Assembly: GCA_009192285.1 (NCBI GenBank)
Contig: CM018603.1
Location: 4,833,613 to 4,897,612, forward strand
Origin: Morchella semilibera
Lineage: Eukaryota > Ascomycota > Pezizomycetes > Pezizales > Morchellaceae
Reading direction: 5' to 3'
Length of the DNA stretch: 64,000 bases
Below are positions 1 through 11,104 of this stretch, piece after piece. Position 1 is the first letter of the stretch; each line of letters opens with the position of its first letter. Below the pieces are notes generated by a model. The model did not search any database. It was given only the letters and a program-made list of their open reading frames with translations, and was not told the DNA's origin. The position numbers and the translations under genes are program-made.

Positions 1-932
1 ACCAGACTGCTAGAGTAGTATTGTAAAAAGCTCAGAGTCCGAAACGCCAACTGCAAATGCAGAAAGGAACGGGGTCACTTCAGTCTAAACGTAACTAGAA
101 TCTCCGTTATCCGATGTTAGTCCAACGAATATAAAAAACCTTTCATAGTTGGGTGATGCTAATACGAAAATTGGTTCAGGTATATATTTTCAAAAATCAC
201 CAAGACTGTATAGAATAGAGGTAATTGATTTATATTGTTAAGACTCTTTCTTCGTCAATGATGATTTCAACAAAGTTGGAGAATGACACCGTATTTATAT
301 CCCGCGCAAATGTCACGCGGACTAAGAACTATCATTACAACAAATATGTGGGAGACCGGAAGACCATAATAAGGAAACCAAACACCAACGCCAACATTTA
401 CAACGCCTTTTAAATCTCTCATGTTACGTCGCGCTACTGCATACACTCAGTTTTCGTCAGCGGGAAAGTGTTGGAGTCAGGCTACCTGATAACACTTTGG
501 TACCTAGCCTCTACTTCATTCGCCAACTCTTTCCCTGCATCGGCATCTATCACTAAGGAGCATAGCTCAATATTAGGATTGTCAACGATTGAGTACCGGA
601 GGTGTCGGATAGTATTACCTTTCCCTGAGAAGTGACCACCGTCAGCTTTCTCAAAACCTTCACTGTTTGATCAGTTTTGGTCCGATTGATTCCAAACTTG
701 AACTACTGCCCCCTTATATACCCACCGGTGTCATGGGTGGCTGTGTCGGCGCTTTGTCGCTCCGGGGGTTATTTCTGGGGTCAAAAAACGTGGTTTTTAA
801 CTAGTGATTCCACAACTCCGCGATCTGGCCCATACTGGCACCACTGTACCTCTCTGGGGTGCCAGTTGGGAGTTTAGTAGCATAGGAAGGCTTTGCTGGT
901 TTTCCTGTCGCCATTTTCCAAAACCCGTAACA
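1..932 (+). repeat. LTR of the TATTAG...TAACA family, left end outside window
   Basis: The first 900 bases match the LTRs at 28241-29187 (inverted), 29540-30219 and 43890-44900, including the shared block with the short ORF at about 225-413. The copy ends at 932 with the family terminus GTAACA. It sits in the RNase H region of the minus-strand gypsy remnant that follows. Whether it is a solo LTR or the 3' LTR of an element lying to the left cannot be seen. Confidence 0.8.
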
Positions 933-1385
933 GCATGCTTAATTGCTAACAGCTCCTTCTCCTGAACAGGATAGTTGAATTCAGCCGATATTAAGCATCT
1001 GCCATCGTATACTACCAGATGTAACCGCTTATTTTTTGATGAAGTCTGTAAAAGGACATATCCTATAGCATGATTGCTTGAGTTGGTTTTGATCGTGGAC
1101 AGTGCTGATACATCTGTCTGAAGCCAAATTGAATCTGATATCATGTTTTTCTTGAGTATATCAAATGCATTCTCACAGGAAACATTTCTAATAATTTTCC
1201 TGTGTTTTTGTTTCCTAGCAACTAGATTGTCCTCCTTGAGAAGATTGAATAATGGTCCGGCAATGGTCACGAAGTGGCGAACGAACTGTCTGTAATACGA
1301 AGCAAGACCCAAAGATTGTCTAACCGTATGGGCTGGAGTAGGTCTAGGCCATTCCCAATAATATCCAACTTTCCTGGAGTAGGTA

Positions 1386-2629
1386 TTGTAGGTTGACAAA
1401 AGTTCTCGTGATTTTGCATGGCAACCAAAACCCCATCCACTGTACCATGACCCTGCACTCTCCAATGAAAAAACAACAATCCGGAACCCACCTCACGCCT
1501 CTCATGCGAGGTAGGATAATTGGTCCAAAAGAGGCTGGAAAATCCATCGCTAAGATATCTCATGATTTACAAATTCCCTATTCCACAGTACGAGGCAATG
1601 CCCTCAGAGACCCAACCAGCAATGGTAGAAATGCACATCGGAATGGCCGACCCCGCAAGACAACTGAAGAAGAAGACTAAAAGCTTCTTCAGATTACTAT
1701 AGATGATTGTCGTCAAACCTACAAAGAGATCTAATTTAAATTCAATATTGATATATCAACAAGAACAATAAAACGACGCCTTAGCGAGCAGCATCTACGG
1801 AAATGGATGGCGATGGAACGGACTCATCTAAATAATGAGATTGCGGAAGAAAGGCTTATTTGGGCTCTTGAACATGTTACTTGGACGAAGGAGATGTGGA
1901 AAAAACGGTGCATGTGGGGTGATGAAGTTACAGTAGAGAGGGGAAGTAGTAGGAGAAAAAATAGATTTTTAGATTTCCTCAATATGGTTGAGGCTACTAC
2001 TCTTACCTCAGAGAGAAAGGTTAGCCAGATGATGACAGGTGCGTTCATGGGAAGTAGGTATGGTTTTTTCCTACCAGTGTTTCCTGATCCCGAATCTCCA
2101 GGGGGTGGTGTAACAGCAAAAGGTATCATCAGCGTCTTGAATCCATTCTTTTTATCTATATGGGAACAGATTGTGGAGGAACCTCAAGGCAAGTCTATTT
2201 ATTTCATTATTGATAATGCTCGTACCCATCTTCCTGTATTTAGATGGCTAGCTGAGAAAGGTGTGGTGGTGAAAAGACTCCCCCGGTACTCCCCTGATCT
2301 TAATCCTATAGAGCATGTCTGGTCTTTGGTCAAGTACTACCTACAGAAGTTCTATCCTGAGTTATATTCTCTAGATCCAAGAACATGTAATGTCCGGCAG
2401 CTTTTAACAGATGCAATCATTCATTGTTGGGAGTTCTTGGATGATCATTTTTTTAATACCCTGGCAGAATCAATGGTTAGGAGGGTATGGGCAGTGATAG
2501 CAGCAGAAGGGTGGTATACAAAATACTAGTTTAAATCCTACTTGCAGCTGTATTGGTTGACCAGTTGGTCTCATTGACTCTGTTCGTTGGTTGCCATGCG
2601 AAATCACGAGAACTTTTGTCATCCTACAA
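1386..2629 (+). mobile_element. Tc1/mariner-type transposon inside Gypsy-D
   Basis: Terminal inverted repeats begin TTGTAGGTTGACAAAAG at 1386 and end as the complement at 2629. They match with few differences through about 42 bases (inner part GTTCTCGTGATTTTGCATGG). TA dinucleotides at 1384-1385 and 2630-2631 form the expected target duplication. The element is 1,244 bp and holds one transposase pseudogene. It interrupts the gypsy RT region in opposite orientation. Confidence 0.9.
1465..2529 (+). pseudogene. Tc1/mariner-like DDE transposase, two premature stops
   Basis: One frame from the ATG at 1465 to 2529 reads as a mariner-type transposase of about 355 codons, interrupted only by TAA at 1678-1680 and 1732-1734. 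An N-terminal helix-turn-helix region (MRGRIIGPKEAGKSIAKI) leads to GRPRKTTEEED, the usual linker. The catalytic domain has MWGDEVTVERG (first Asp), IIDNARTHL (second Asp) and YSPDLNPIEHVW (final Glu). I count 32 residues between the second Asp and the Glu, shorter than the usual DD34E spacing. Both stops could come from CAA or GAA codons. The open part from 1807 is 240 residues. The copy looks inactive. Confidence 0.85.
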
Positions 2630-4133
2630 TAATACCTCTCCTCCTCCAACTACATGTCCACAGAACTCTAACCTTTCTTACAAAAAGCTACACTTAGATG
2701 GCTTTGTATAGAGTTGGTTCTTTGCGAATAGATCGAGCACGGCCGTCACATGGCCGCTGTGCTCTGACTCAGAGACCTTTTCCAAATAGATAAAAATGTC
2801 ATCCAGATAAACTAGAACAAACTTATCTAAATGAAGGCATAAGACAGTGTTCATGAGTGTTTGAAATGTAGCGGTTGCATTCGTAAGAACAAATAATATG
2901 GCTAAGAACTCAAATTTCCTATGTCTAGTGTTGAAAACTGTTTTGTGTACATCTTCCTCAGCATTTGTGACTTGCCAATAACTAGAAGTAAGATCAATTG
3001 TGGTAAGGTAGTGAGCCTTAGACAGTTGGTCCAAACATTTTTGTATTCTGGGTAAGGGGTAACCGTTCCTCCTCGTAACAGTGTTGAGCGCTCAGTAGTC
3101 GATACACATTCTTCAATCACCATCTTTCATGCTTTTCTTGATAAATACAACAGGATAACCCCAAGGGATTGATGATTCTCTAAGAAGCTTTTTGTCTAAA
3201 AGGTATGCTATTTGTCTTGTCTATTCATCTATATGGACCGGGAAGAGCGGGTACGCATCGATATTAATAGCTTTAGTGTCCCCGTTATCGATTGTATTGG
3301 TAATAGAATGTTTTGGGAGCAAATGAGATGGTAAGTCACAACGGAAGACATGTTGGTACTGTTTGATAATTCTGTTAAGCTATGAATTAGAGCATTTAGG
3401 GAGCTTATCTCCAATTCTGGTTCGTACCGTATTTGACTCTTGATATCTGTTTCAGCCGCTCTGGTCCGAATTGCTGGTATTTCTTCCTAATTGCCCTTTT
3501 GACGGACTTACAGGATGAAAGGTTGAGAGACTCCTGTATGATTGTATCATCTCGTAAAGTTCGGTGATGATTGCCTGTCCGGAGTATATACATACGTCCG
3601 TGGTGATCTTTAAGTGTAAATTCTGGATTTGTCCAGTCTGTAATGGGGTTCACCTCTCTGAACCACTCCACTCTCAGAATAATGTCAAATTCTGACAGTT
3701 CTATAACACGGCAGTCAAACATTCTCATGTATGTTCCCATTCGTAGCTGAACAGTTGCTTGTTTCAACACAGGAATTTCCTTTCCATTGGCCAGAACAAT
3801 TTTCTCTCTATCTTTCCCAAGCTTCACCTTCAGCCTCAATCTTCCCATACTACTACTACTCAAGTACATTTTAGATGCACCAGAGTCCAGTAAAACTCAC
3901 ATGTGTTGTTCCCAAATCCAACGTCCATTATGGCCAGGTTGGCATTTCCCAGTTCATCTACTACACACACTCGCTCCAATATCTCCTGCAGCTAACAGGA
4001 CTCGTTTCCGGCCCTGATCATCCCCCGTGGTGGCCACTGCGGGTGTGTTTCCTGGTCGAGTGTAGCCCGCTCTATTCTCAACCTCGGCCATTTCCTGACC
4101 TGAGGTTTCTCGAGCAGGACGATTGGGCATGAC

Positions 4134-5382
4134 TATTTATTTTATTTATTTATTACTCATACTGCTTGCATCCGAATCCAAATATGGCATACAAAGAAAG
4201 AATCCAATGATCATAGTCACATACTAACCTTTATAAAGCGAATCCTCCTCACGGCCGTATTCCTATCAACCCTCTTTCAAGGTCATCATGCATGTTGCCC
4301 CCTCCATTCCAACTCATAACAATAGGTGCAAGCACCTTGGTGACTATCCTTCTCCTTCTCCTTCTCCCTCTTCTTCAAGTCTCCCCCATCCCCCGTGTTT
4401 TCCTCTATCTCCATCCCTCTTTCCTCGTGTCCAGTTTCTAGTAGCGATCTGGAATGGTAGAAGGAATTTATCGATGGTTGCCTGAAGTCCTTTCTCTGTA
4501 TGCATGGCGGTCATCCAGTTGAGTGCCATAGGTTTAATTGTGGCTGTAAAATCCTTTCTGAGTTCTGGTAGTAGATGTTGTTTGCAGTAAAGTAGCAGGT
4601 GAGTTGGGGTTTCCCGGGAGTACCTACACTTGCATTCCACTGTATCAATATTTGTTGTTGGTATCCTGGATAGATAGGATTTGGTGTATCTATGGCCTGT
4701 TTGCATTTGGGTAATTGTGCTTGCAGGTTTCCTTGGTATGTTTCGATGAGGGGGTGTAGACATCTTGGAGGAAGGAGCAGCTCTGTAGCTACTTCCTTTC
4801 TTCATAGTTTTCCAGTTCTCGCTCCTAGTAGCGATAGACTGTTCCTTGATTTTTCTCTTCAAATCGGTAATTGATACCCTTGCATCTGGTTCGACCCTTT
4901 CACCGTGTGCCCCTCTTTTTGCCAATTTGTCTGCATGTTCGTTGCCATCCACCTCCACATGTCCTGGTACCCAGTAGATATGTGTTTTGATGTTTAGTGT
5001 TTCAAGTTCCAATAGGTTTGATTTTGCTAGTTGAACCCAATGTTGGCCTGGGAATGCTTCCAGTTTTTTCATTCTCCGTATCGCTGCCTGGTTGTCTGAA
5101 TAGATCCAGACATCAATTGTAGAGTAACGCGAATTTCTGATCTTTTTCTGTGCAAGCTGTGTAGCTTGAGCTATTGCGTAAAGTTCGCAATCAAAGACTT
5201 CCACCTCTTTTCCAAGATGGTAGAATTGTTCTACCACTATTTCGTTGTCTCCAATGCCAACAACTCAAGCCCAAGCTTTTCCTTCCATCAGAGATCCATC
5301 AGAGTAGAATACCAAACGTTGTAAGTTGTTGCAACTCCCTTGAGTTGTTTGTCTATGGTTTTGAGCGGCTGTATCTTTACGA
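4134..5382 (-). mobile_element. 5'-truncated Tad-like LINE (RNase H and 3' end)
   Basis: The 3' tail is a TAAATAAA-type repeat at 4134-4155, read from the minus strand. The coding strand matches the larger LINE copy at 43251-50234, and similarity stops near 5382. Only the RNase H domain, the C-terminal Cys/His segment and the 3' UTR remain, a typical 5' truncation from incomplete reverse transcription. Confidence 0.85.
4344..5270 (-). pseudogene. LINE ORF2 C-terminus: RNase H plus CCHC-type knuckle
   Basis: The open stretch reads as RNase H of a non-LTR retrotransposon. EVFDCELYAIAQAT carries the Glu, VWIYSDNQAAIRR an Asp and WVPGHVEVDGNEHAD the final Asp. The first Asp block lies upstream, across a frameshift near 5270. 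After RNase H comes CKCRYSRETPTHLLLYC, the Cys/His pattern found after RNase H in Tad/I-type LINEs. The frame ends at 4344 with a Glu/Gly-rich tail, as in the other copy, so the stop is probably native. No endonuclease or RT is present. Confidence 0.85.
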
Positions 5383-5488
5383 GTCGGTAGTAAATGTAGA
5401 AGGTTCGGGTGGACAAGGGGAATGATGAGGCTCACTTAGTAATCCATATCCTGGACAAAGCAAGTGATCCCATCCCACTTCCACTTCC

Positions 5489-5862
5489 ACTTCCAGAGAG
5501 AAGCGATCTCCCAAGCGATCCCCCAGATAGAAGTCAATTCTCCTAGGTGAGTCTCTATATGACATATCAAATCCAGAGTCATAGAGAAACTGCTAATGGA
5601 GCAGCACGCTCAGCCATAAGCCTGGGCAGTCTGTCAGGAAGCGACCCACAGTGTGCGCAACTACAATCCACTTCCCAGAGAGAAGCGATCTCCCAAGCGA
5701 TCCCCCACATAGAAGTCAATCCTCCTAGGTGAGTCTCTATATGACATGTCAAGCCTGGAGTCAGAGGGAAACTGGTAATGCATGGTGGTGCCAGCAGCGC
5801 GCGCAACCACAAGCAATCAGGAAGCAATCTACACTGCGCAACTACAAGCAGTCAGGAAGTAG
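5489..5862. repeat. Two tandem copies of a ~181-bp unit
   Basis: The block beginning ACTTCCAGAGAGAAGCGATC at 5489 returns at 5670 (CTTCCCAGAGAGAAGCGATC) and continues through GTGAGTCTCTATATGACAT and the GCGCAACTACAA motif in both units. Units are roughly 85-90% alike by eye. No protein or tRNA-like promoter is recognised, so its nature is unknown. Confidence 0.75.
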
Positions 5863-5944
5863 TGCAACCCTCCACTTTCAACCCCCCTACTTTCAACCCC
5901 CCACTTCCAACCCTATACTCACAAATAGCGCAGTCTTTCGTCAG

Positions 5945-5994
5945 GTATGGCTATTCCAAGCTTTCAATATAGCTTGTGTACTAATATTATTTAG
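5945..5994 (+). other. Probable 5' intron of the gene at 5996
   Basis: The sequence runs GTATGG at 5945 to a TACTAAT branch-like motif and TTTAG at 5994, just before the ATG at 5996. Length (50 nt) and signals match the other introns in this window. The upstream exon may be untranslated. Confidence 0.5.
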
Positions 5995-5995
5995 T

Positions 5996-6658
5996 ATGTC
6001 CTTTAAAAGAAAGATTGAGAATATTAGGGAGGAGGCTGGGGATCCCAGTGATAGAGCAAAGCTTAAGGAAATTTTGACAAAGCTTTTTGATAACTCTGCT
6101 TGTCCTACTTGGCCAACTGAATCGGATGGAATCCTCACTATTTCTCTGCATGAAACTACTTGTCGTATCAAGAATCTTTCTGGTATTGATATTTGTGGTA
6201 CCGTTTTCAGTAATACTTCAAATCTTAGATCTCATGTTCTTGGTGTCCACCTTCCTGGAAATAAAGTTGAAAGAGCTAAGCATTTGAAAGATTTTGAGCT
6301 TTTCAAGGGACGTATGGGTACATTCAGCTTTGGCTGTTTCAACGAAGCACTTAATGTTCTTGAAAATATAATTAAGAGTGATGACGACCACGAAGAGGAG
6401 GAAAATAACAGCAGAGAAATTCGGAAGCATAATACACTTTCTAGGAAAAAAATTGACAACAATAAGAGCAATTAATCTGGTGAACGTATTACTGACTGTG
6501 ACGACGGAGAGGAAAATGATGCAGAGGAGGAGCAAGAGGAGGAGGAAGAAAATGTGGTTGAGGAGGACAGAGAATCTAGCTCTTTGAGTTCCGTTGGTAA
6601 TCTTACTGACTCTGAAGAGAAAATTGTTGTCCCCGTCAAAAGATATGTAACCCGTTGA
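5996..6658 (+). pseudogene. Finger-like protein with acidic tail, one in-frame stop
   Basis: From the ATG at 5996 the frame runs to TGA at 6656-6658, broken only by TAA at 6473-6475. The N-terminal half is basic and helical (MSFKRKIENIREEAGDPSDR). A segment ICGTVFSNTSNLRSHVLGVH resembles half of a C2H2 or BED-type zinc finger, but the usual first Cys is missing. The second half is strongly acidic (runs of D/E near 6380-6410 and 6490-6560) and ends in a basic VKRYVTR. I do not recognise the family. It might be an accessory protein of the neighbouring MULE or a decayed hAT/BED protein. The stop could be a mutated CAA/CAG. Confidence 0.55.
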
Positions 6659-7205
6659 AAAAAGAATTAGTTAGAAAAAAAATAAAAGTTTAAATTCAAA
6701 TTTATCAATAATCAACAAGCACTTATTAATTTTCAAAATATATAGAAATCCTCCCTCACCCCATGATTCTAACGGCAGTATTAGATATTGTACATATATA
6801 TAATCGATTGACGAGTAATTAACCTATTTTACAACTGGGAGAATCTATCTAGTAGCATTTAGATAAATGCTTGACAAGTGCTTGTTCATTATTGATAAAC
6901 ATGAGTACGGATGACAAGCACTTGACAGGTGCTTGCTGATTATTGATAAACGTCAGTCCAAATCTTTATTTATTTATTTCTAACAAAGTTTCTAATTAGT
7001 TTCTTTTTTCGTGGATTATGTATTCTTTGACAGGGAAATGAGTGATGGTATATGATTGATATTAATCGTTGGTTAATTACTCTTATATATATATAAGTTG
7101 TGATAATAGGATATTCAATATATAATCTATCATATAAATTTTAATAAATGTAACGTCTTCTTTTATAATATCTGTTTCTAAACAATAAATTTTGTAAAAA
7201 TGACT
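6659..7205. other. AT-rich spacer with three copies of the intron-type motif
   Basis: No gene is seen. Near 6701-6726 (inverted), 6866-6893 and 6922-6953 are variants of a sequence like AAGTGCTTGTTGATTATTGA followed by TAAA. The same kind of sequence occurs inside the introns of the MULE gene downstream. Confidence 0.6.
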
Positions 7206-7342
7206 CATCAGCAAACTCAACTTGTGACTGGAGTCTCCCAATAGTCTCCCGGGTCTCTTGAGAGTCTCCTGAGACCCCTGGATATTTTTTGAGTCTTATG
7301 AAACTCAGGAGACATCAGGAGACAAATGAAGTCTTGCTGATG
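7206..7342. mobile_element. 137-bp foldback MITE, copy 1
   Basis: Termini CATCAGCAAACTCAACTTG and the complement of CATCAGCAAGACTTCATTTG give imperfect terminal inverted repeats. The middle is full of GAGTCTCCTGAGACTC-type palindromes. Copies of exactly the same length lie at 11556-11692 and 49703-49839 (inverted). No clear target duplication is visible. Confidence 0.8.
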
Positions 7343-7413
7343 GTATAGAATCGAGTGATAAACCATGATTAGGTATTTATTAAGTACTTATCAATTAATT
7401 GTCTAATTTATAG

Positions 7414-7830
7414 TTACATTGTTTCTTCTATACTATTTACACGTGAATCTAGAATAATGGACCTGTCCTCCTCCTCTGAATTATCATCACTATCCAAGTT
7501 CAACAATTCTGAGGCTGTTCGTTTCCTACTACTAGTACAAATAAAACCTTCAGGATACGTTTCAAACCATGGCAAATTTAAACCTCGTATAGTACAGCTT
7601 TCTGAAATTTCTGGAAATCAATAAAAAAACTCATGGCATTTTCTATGACAAATAATTAATATTTGATTAATAAATACTTATCAATTACTTACATTTTGTG
7701 CTCCAGGCAATTCGAATGGTTCTGGAACTGCCGCAGAGATAGATAACTGTAATAATTATACAGCCCATTTTCTAAAATAAAAAATTGCTATATAGTACTT
7801 GTTAAATATTTGAAGGTTGTATACGTAAAA
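7414..7830 (-). pseudogene. 3' end of an unidentified intron-containing gene
   Basis: On the minus strand two introns with GT...AG ends and the recurring AAGTACT/GATAAGT sequence (7772-7824 and 7643-7692) flank a short exon ending PFELPGAQN. The last exon reads ISESCTIRGLNLPWFETYPE and continues through an acidic LNLDSDDNSEEED stretch to TAA at 7414-7416. An in-frame TAA in the middle exon and an unresolved splice junction suggest decay. The family is not recognised. It diverges from the MULE gene on the plus strand and shares its intron sequence. Confidence 0.45.
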
Positions 7831-8045
7831 CCTTTAGAAAATATACCTCTATAATAAATTATTCGATAAATGAGGAGGGACGTATGGACGAGTTCATATT
7901 TGCGGAGAGGTGGCATAATATAGACATTGTGTAAAAAAGATTTTTCATAATTTACCATCTCTTTAGTATTATAAGAATTAATACCCGAAATTAAAATTAA
8001 TAATTATAATAGTATATGTTAGCTTAAATACTAGTTATTAGTGTA

Positions 8046-8507
8046 TGGTGCGGTAAACGTGTCAAAAGTGATTTTACCAACGGTGGTAAATTATTTTACC
8101 ACCGGTGGTGAAAATAATACCAGCATTTATACCTCAAAATGGATATTAGCACAGACCTTTTCGCCAAAAGGAGCTATATAATGCCAGTATATATTAATAT
8201 TGTCCACCGGTGGGAATTTCACCACCAGTGGTAGGAGCTATATAATGCCAGTATATATGAATATTGTCCACAGGTGGGAATTTCACCACCAGTGGTAGGC
8301 CATTTTACCACCGGTGGCAGGAATTTTACCAACGGTGGCAGGTATTTTACCACTGGTGTGGAACTGTTGGTATTAATGATAATGCAGCATAAAGACTGAA
8401 GGTCGGCATTTATACTGGAACAAGGACTGAAATTCAGTGCTTATACCACCGGTGGTAAATAATTTACCACCATTGGTGAAATTACTTTTGACACATTTAC
8501 CGCTCCA
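8046..8507. mobile_element. 462-bp MITE built of CCACCGGTGG palindromes
   Basis: Ends TGGTGCGGTAAACGTGTCAA and its near complement (TGGAGCGGTAAATGTGTCAA on the other strand) form inverted repeats of more than 60 bp. TA at 8044-8045 and 8508-8509 is the target duplication. Inside, ACCACCGGTGGT-like palindromes recur about a dozen times, and a 65-bp unit starting AGGAGCTATATAATGCCAG is tandemly repeated at about 8169 and 8234. No protein is encoded. Confidence 0.85.
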
Positions 8508-9118
8508 TATTATTGCGCTTCCAAATAAGTATGTGTATCTTATTATTTCCTAATTAAATAAAGTATTTTAGCATCTTTCTGTTAGCCAAGAATTACAAGT
8601 AGATAAATTTTTGGTATTTATATAGAATGTAGAATGAGAATGAGAATCAACAATCAAGATCTGAACATTCAATCTAAATTGTTATAAACTCTTATATTAA
8701 AGAAAGCACTCAATAAGTACTTATTGGAGTATATCAGGAAAAATGAGTCAACGGTCTTCTACTCCCTTTGATATATATCCTCTTACGACAGCATTTCAGG
8801 TACATAGAGAAGAGAATTCAGGCTACTACAATAGTAAATAAGCCCCAAATCTATATAACGAAGGATCTTTATTACCTATTATTCATCCTATTTCAAATGC
8901 AAAAGTAAGAAAATCTCCTTCTTAATACTAGAAATTAGTTAACAACTTGAAGTATTTAGCAAGCATTTACTGAACATAATGATAGTAGCTGTGGAAATAT
9001 TTTTGAAGCAGTATCTTTACCAGAAAACTGGAATGAATTAAATCTTTCGACAAATACATTTCTCGAAGAAGAAAGTAATATCTTTAATTTAAAAGATGGT
9101 ACAAATAAAGAAACACTG

Positions 9119-9171
9119 GTATTATATCTTATTAAGTATTCGACAAGTACTTGCTAATCAATTTTAAATAG
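9119..9171 (+). other. Intron with shared AAGTACTT sequence
   Basis: It runs GTATTATATC to AAATAG, 53 nt, between phase-0 exons. It contains GACAAGTACTTGCTAATCAA, the recurring intron sequence, and the CTAAT within it is the probable branch point. Confidence 0.7.
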
Positions 9172-9375
9172 AATATACAGGGGCAAGATATAGCTGTAGC
9201 TACAGAGTTTACATGTTTTAGTGCTAGACGTACCGACAGTATAACTGTAGAACATGTTCAACATCATAAAGTGTTTTCTGAATATCCCGAAACATCAGAA
9301 ATGGGTATTGGACATGTTATACACCTTGGTCCAATGGATTTATTAAACTCTAAGTATTTTACTTACTCCAAGAAT

Positions 9376-9421
9376 GTAGTTATATCTAATTGATTGATAA
9401 GTACTTGCTAATTGATTATAG
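9376..9421 (+). other. Intron with shared AAGTACTT sequence
   Basis: A 46-nt intron, GTAGTTATAT to GATTATAG, phase 0. It contains GATAAGTACTTGCTAATTGA, almost the same as in the intron at 9119. Confidence 0.7.
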
Positions 9422-9660
9422 ATTCAATATTCGATGACTAAGAAAGGTAGTAGCTATATTACGACTTGTGATTATATTAAAGCACAAGTCAAGTGTATTA
9501 GCTATACCTGTAAAGGTGTAAAATGTTGTGAATTTCTCGACACTAAATTCAGAGATTTTCAACATATGCAAGTTTCCAATCATGATTGGCAGAATATAAT
9601 GTCATCGATGAATAATGGAGAAGGACAATTTACTAAACGTTTACAAAGGGAAACTACTAC

Positions 9661-9720
9661 GTATGTATATATTATAATATAATACGAGCACTTGTTAAGT
9701 AATTTTAAATCATTAATTAG
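9661..9720 (+). other. Intron with shared sequence
   Basis: A 60-nt intron, GTATGT to AATTAG, phase 2. It contains GAGCACTTGTTAAGTAATTT and ends CATTAATTAG. The next intron (9836-9889) lacks the shared sequence. Confidence 0.7.
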
Positions 9721-10097
9721 GCTATATCATGGTCTTATGTCATTATTCCGTCAAGATTCTCAATATAAATCACCTAATACTGGCGAAATTCTATGTGCCA
9801 ACTTACATCCAGTTATAAAAAGGTATTCTTATATGGTATGATATATATTCCTGTTTGTTGATGTTGAAGAGAATTCATAATACATACAGTCAATTACCGG
9901 TGCAATACCAACATATACGATAACTTGCAGTAACCGGAAAGCAGGACAAAAACGACATTTCTTTCATAAATGGCCAATATACGAAACATGTAATCACTGG
10001 CATGAATATTTAGAATATCTAATAAACCATGGGTATATCGGACCGTTAGATCCCTGGACTCAGGTTTTATCAATGTGTTCCAAGAAAAGAAAATGCG

Positions 10098-10166
10098 GTA
10101 ATAAAAATCGATAAGCACTTATCAAGTAATTACTAAGTAATATTCTATGTTTTAACCATAGACAAG
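10098..10166 (+). other. Intron with shared sequence
   Basis: Starts GTAATAAAAATC and contains GATAAGCACTTATCAAGTAA followed by TTACTAAG. The acceptor at 10166 keeps the frame (GGG-K-L-I-T follows); the nearer ATAG at 10161 would not. Confidence 0.65.
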
Positions 10167-10370
10167 GAGGTGGAAAGCTGATTACGTACAAATGCGATAC
10201 AAAAATTTATATTCTATTCCCAACAAATATAAATAGATATCCATATATCCTTCTAGCAAAATACGGTATACATAAGCATATTCCACCGCCATTAGTCAAA
10301 ACACTTGTACAAATTATAGATGATCTACAAAATATTTTATCGCGAAAAAATACATTAAATTTAACACTTG

Positions 10371-10417
10371 GTAAGTACTTAACAAGTAATTGTTTTTAAT
10401 TAGTTCTGATTTTCTAG
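10371..10417 (+). other. Intron with shared sequence at its donor
   Basis: A 47-nt intron, GTAAGTACTTAACAAGTAAT to TTTCTAG, phase 1. Here the shared palindrome forms the donor site itself. Confidence 0.75.
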
Positions 10418-10447
10418 GTGGATTTGTATTGTCCGATGAATTAAAAG

Positions 10448-11078
10448 TGTCCCGGTGGCTTGGCACCAGTCCCGAGGATTTGGTAGTCGAAGCGCTAATG
10501 TAACTAATGAGGAAGAGTTAAGCGAGGAAGGCGTGTGCTGAGAGGAGGGTGTTGTCATAGGGATTCTAGAAGGTTCGATAGCGTGATGGATTTGTAATGG
10601 AAATAACAGAGATGGTGAGGAGGAATACGAGGTGTGGTGGCGATGGATTTTCATTAGGTTCTATGAGCGAATGTGTGAGTCATTTCGGACTAGTGGGGGA
10701 GAAGTGTTAAATAGCGAAGATAGTTGTTTTCCTTAGTTCTTTCTTTGTTTTCTCTCTGTTTCGTCTTCCTGCTATCTCAGTACATAGGAATCTACTCCTA
10801 TTTCTAAGCCATAGCCTCTCGTACCTAAAACTCTGTCCACTAAGGAGGAAACCTACAGTACCTCTCATTGTTCCCGTTGAGATCCATCCGGTCCTCACTC
10901 TACCTGCCTTGTGCCCTTGTGCGGTTGCCCTTACCATTGCCTTCACCGGTGCCTGTGCTTGTGCCTTCCCAGTGTTGCCCTTGTCTTCGTCGGTCTCCTC
11001 ATCGCTTAGGCTGTGTTCCTCAAGTCCTTCTGCGTCATCATTGTCATCTTCTTCTTTGCGTCGGGTTACTCCGTCACA
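10448..11078 (+). repeat. Solo LTR of the Gyp-A family in a MULE exon
   Basis: A 631-bp LTR beginning TGTCCCGGTGGC and ending CTCCGTCACA, flanked on both sides by AAAAG (10443-10447 and 11079-11083). It matches the LTRs of the full-length Gyp-A at 32770-38989. It splits an exon of the MULE gene after the codons for DELK, and removing it with one AAAAG restores the frame. Confidence 0.92.
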
Positions 11079-11104
11079 AAAAGCATATATAAAAGACAAA
11101 AACG

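Larger units (their letters stand above)
933..4133 (-). pseudogene. Gypsy-D: decayed Ty3/gypsy protease-RT-RNase H remnant
   Basis: Read on the minus strand, pieces in several frames give a gypsy polyprotein in order. A DSGAS retropepsin active site lies near 3870-3890. RT motif A (IDLTSSYW) is near 2990 and RT motif C (VYLDDI) near 2800. The RNase H start (LGLASYYRQF) is near 1290-1320, with EKELLAIKHA near 950. An in-frame TAA just after the RT core, plus frameshifts, mark it as dead. It is split at 1384-2631 by a mariner element, and removing that element restores the RT/RNase H linker. The RNase H is cut by the LTR ending at 932. The 5' side stops at about 4133, where a LINE 3' tail begins. 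No integrase, LTR or full gag is visible. Confidence 0.8.

Noticed and set aside
225-413. Short ORF repeated in the TATTAG-family LTRs (also 28476-28916, 29807-30046, 44166-44447)
   Set aside because: It recurs only because the LTR is repeated; its reading frame and length vary between copies.
853-932. RNase H continuation TGFGKWRQEN after KHAV
   Set aside because: It looks like the usual KKWR block, but these bases belong to the LTR end shared with other copies.
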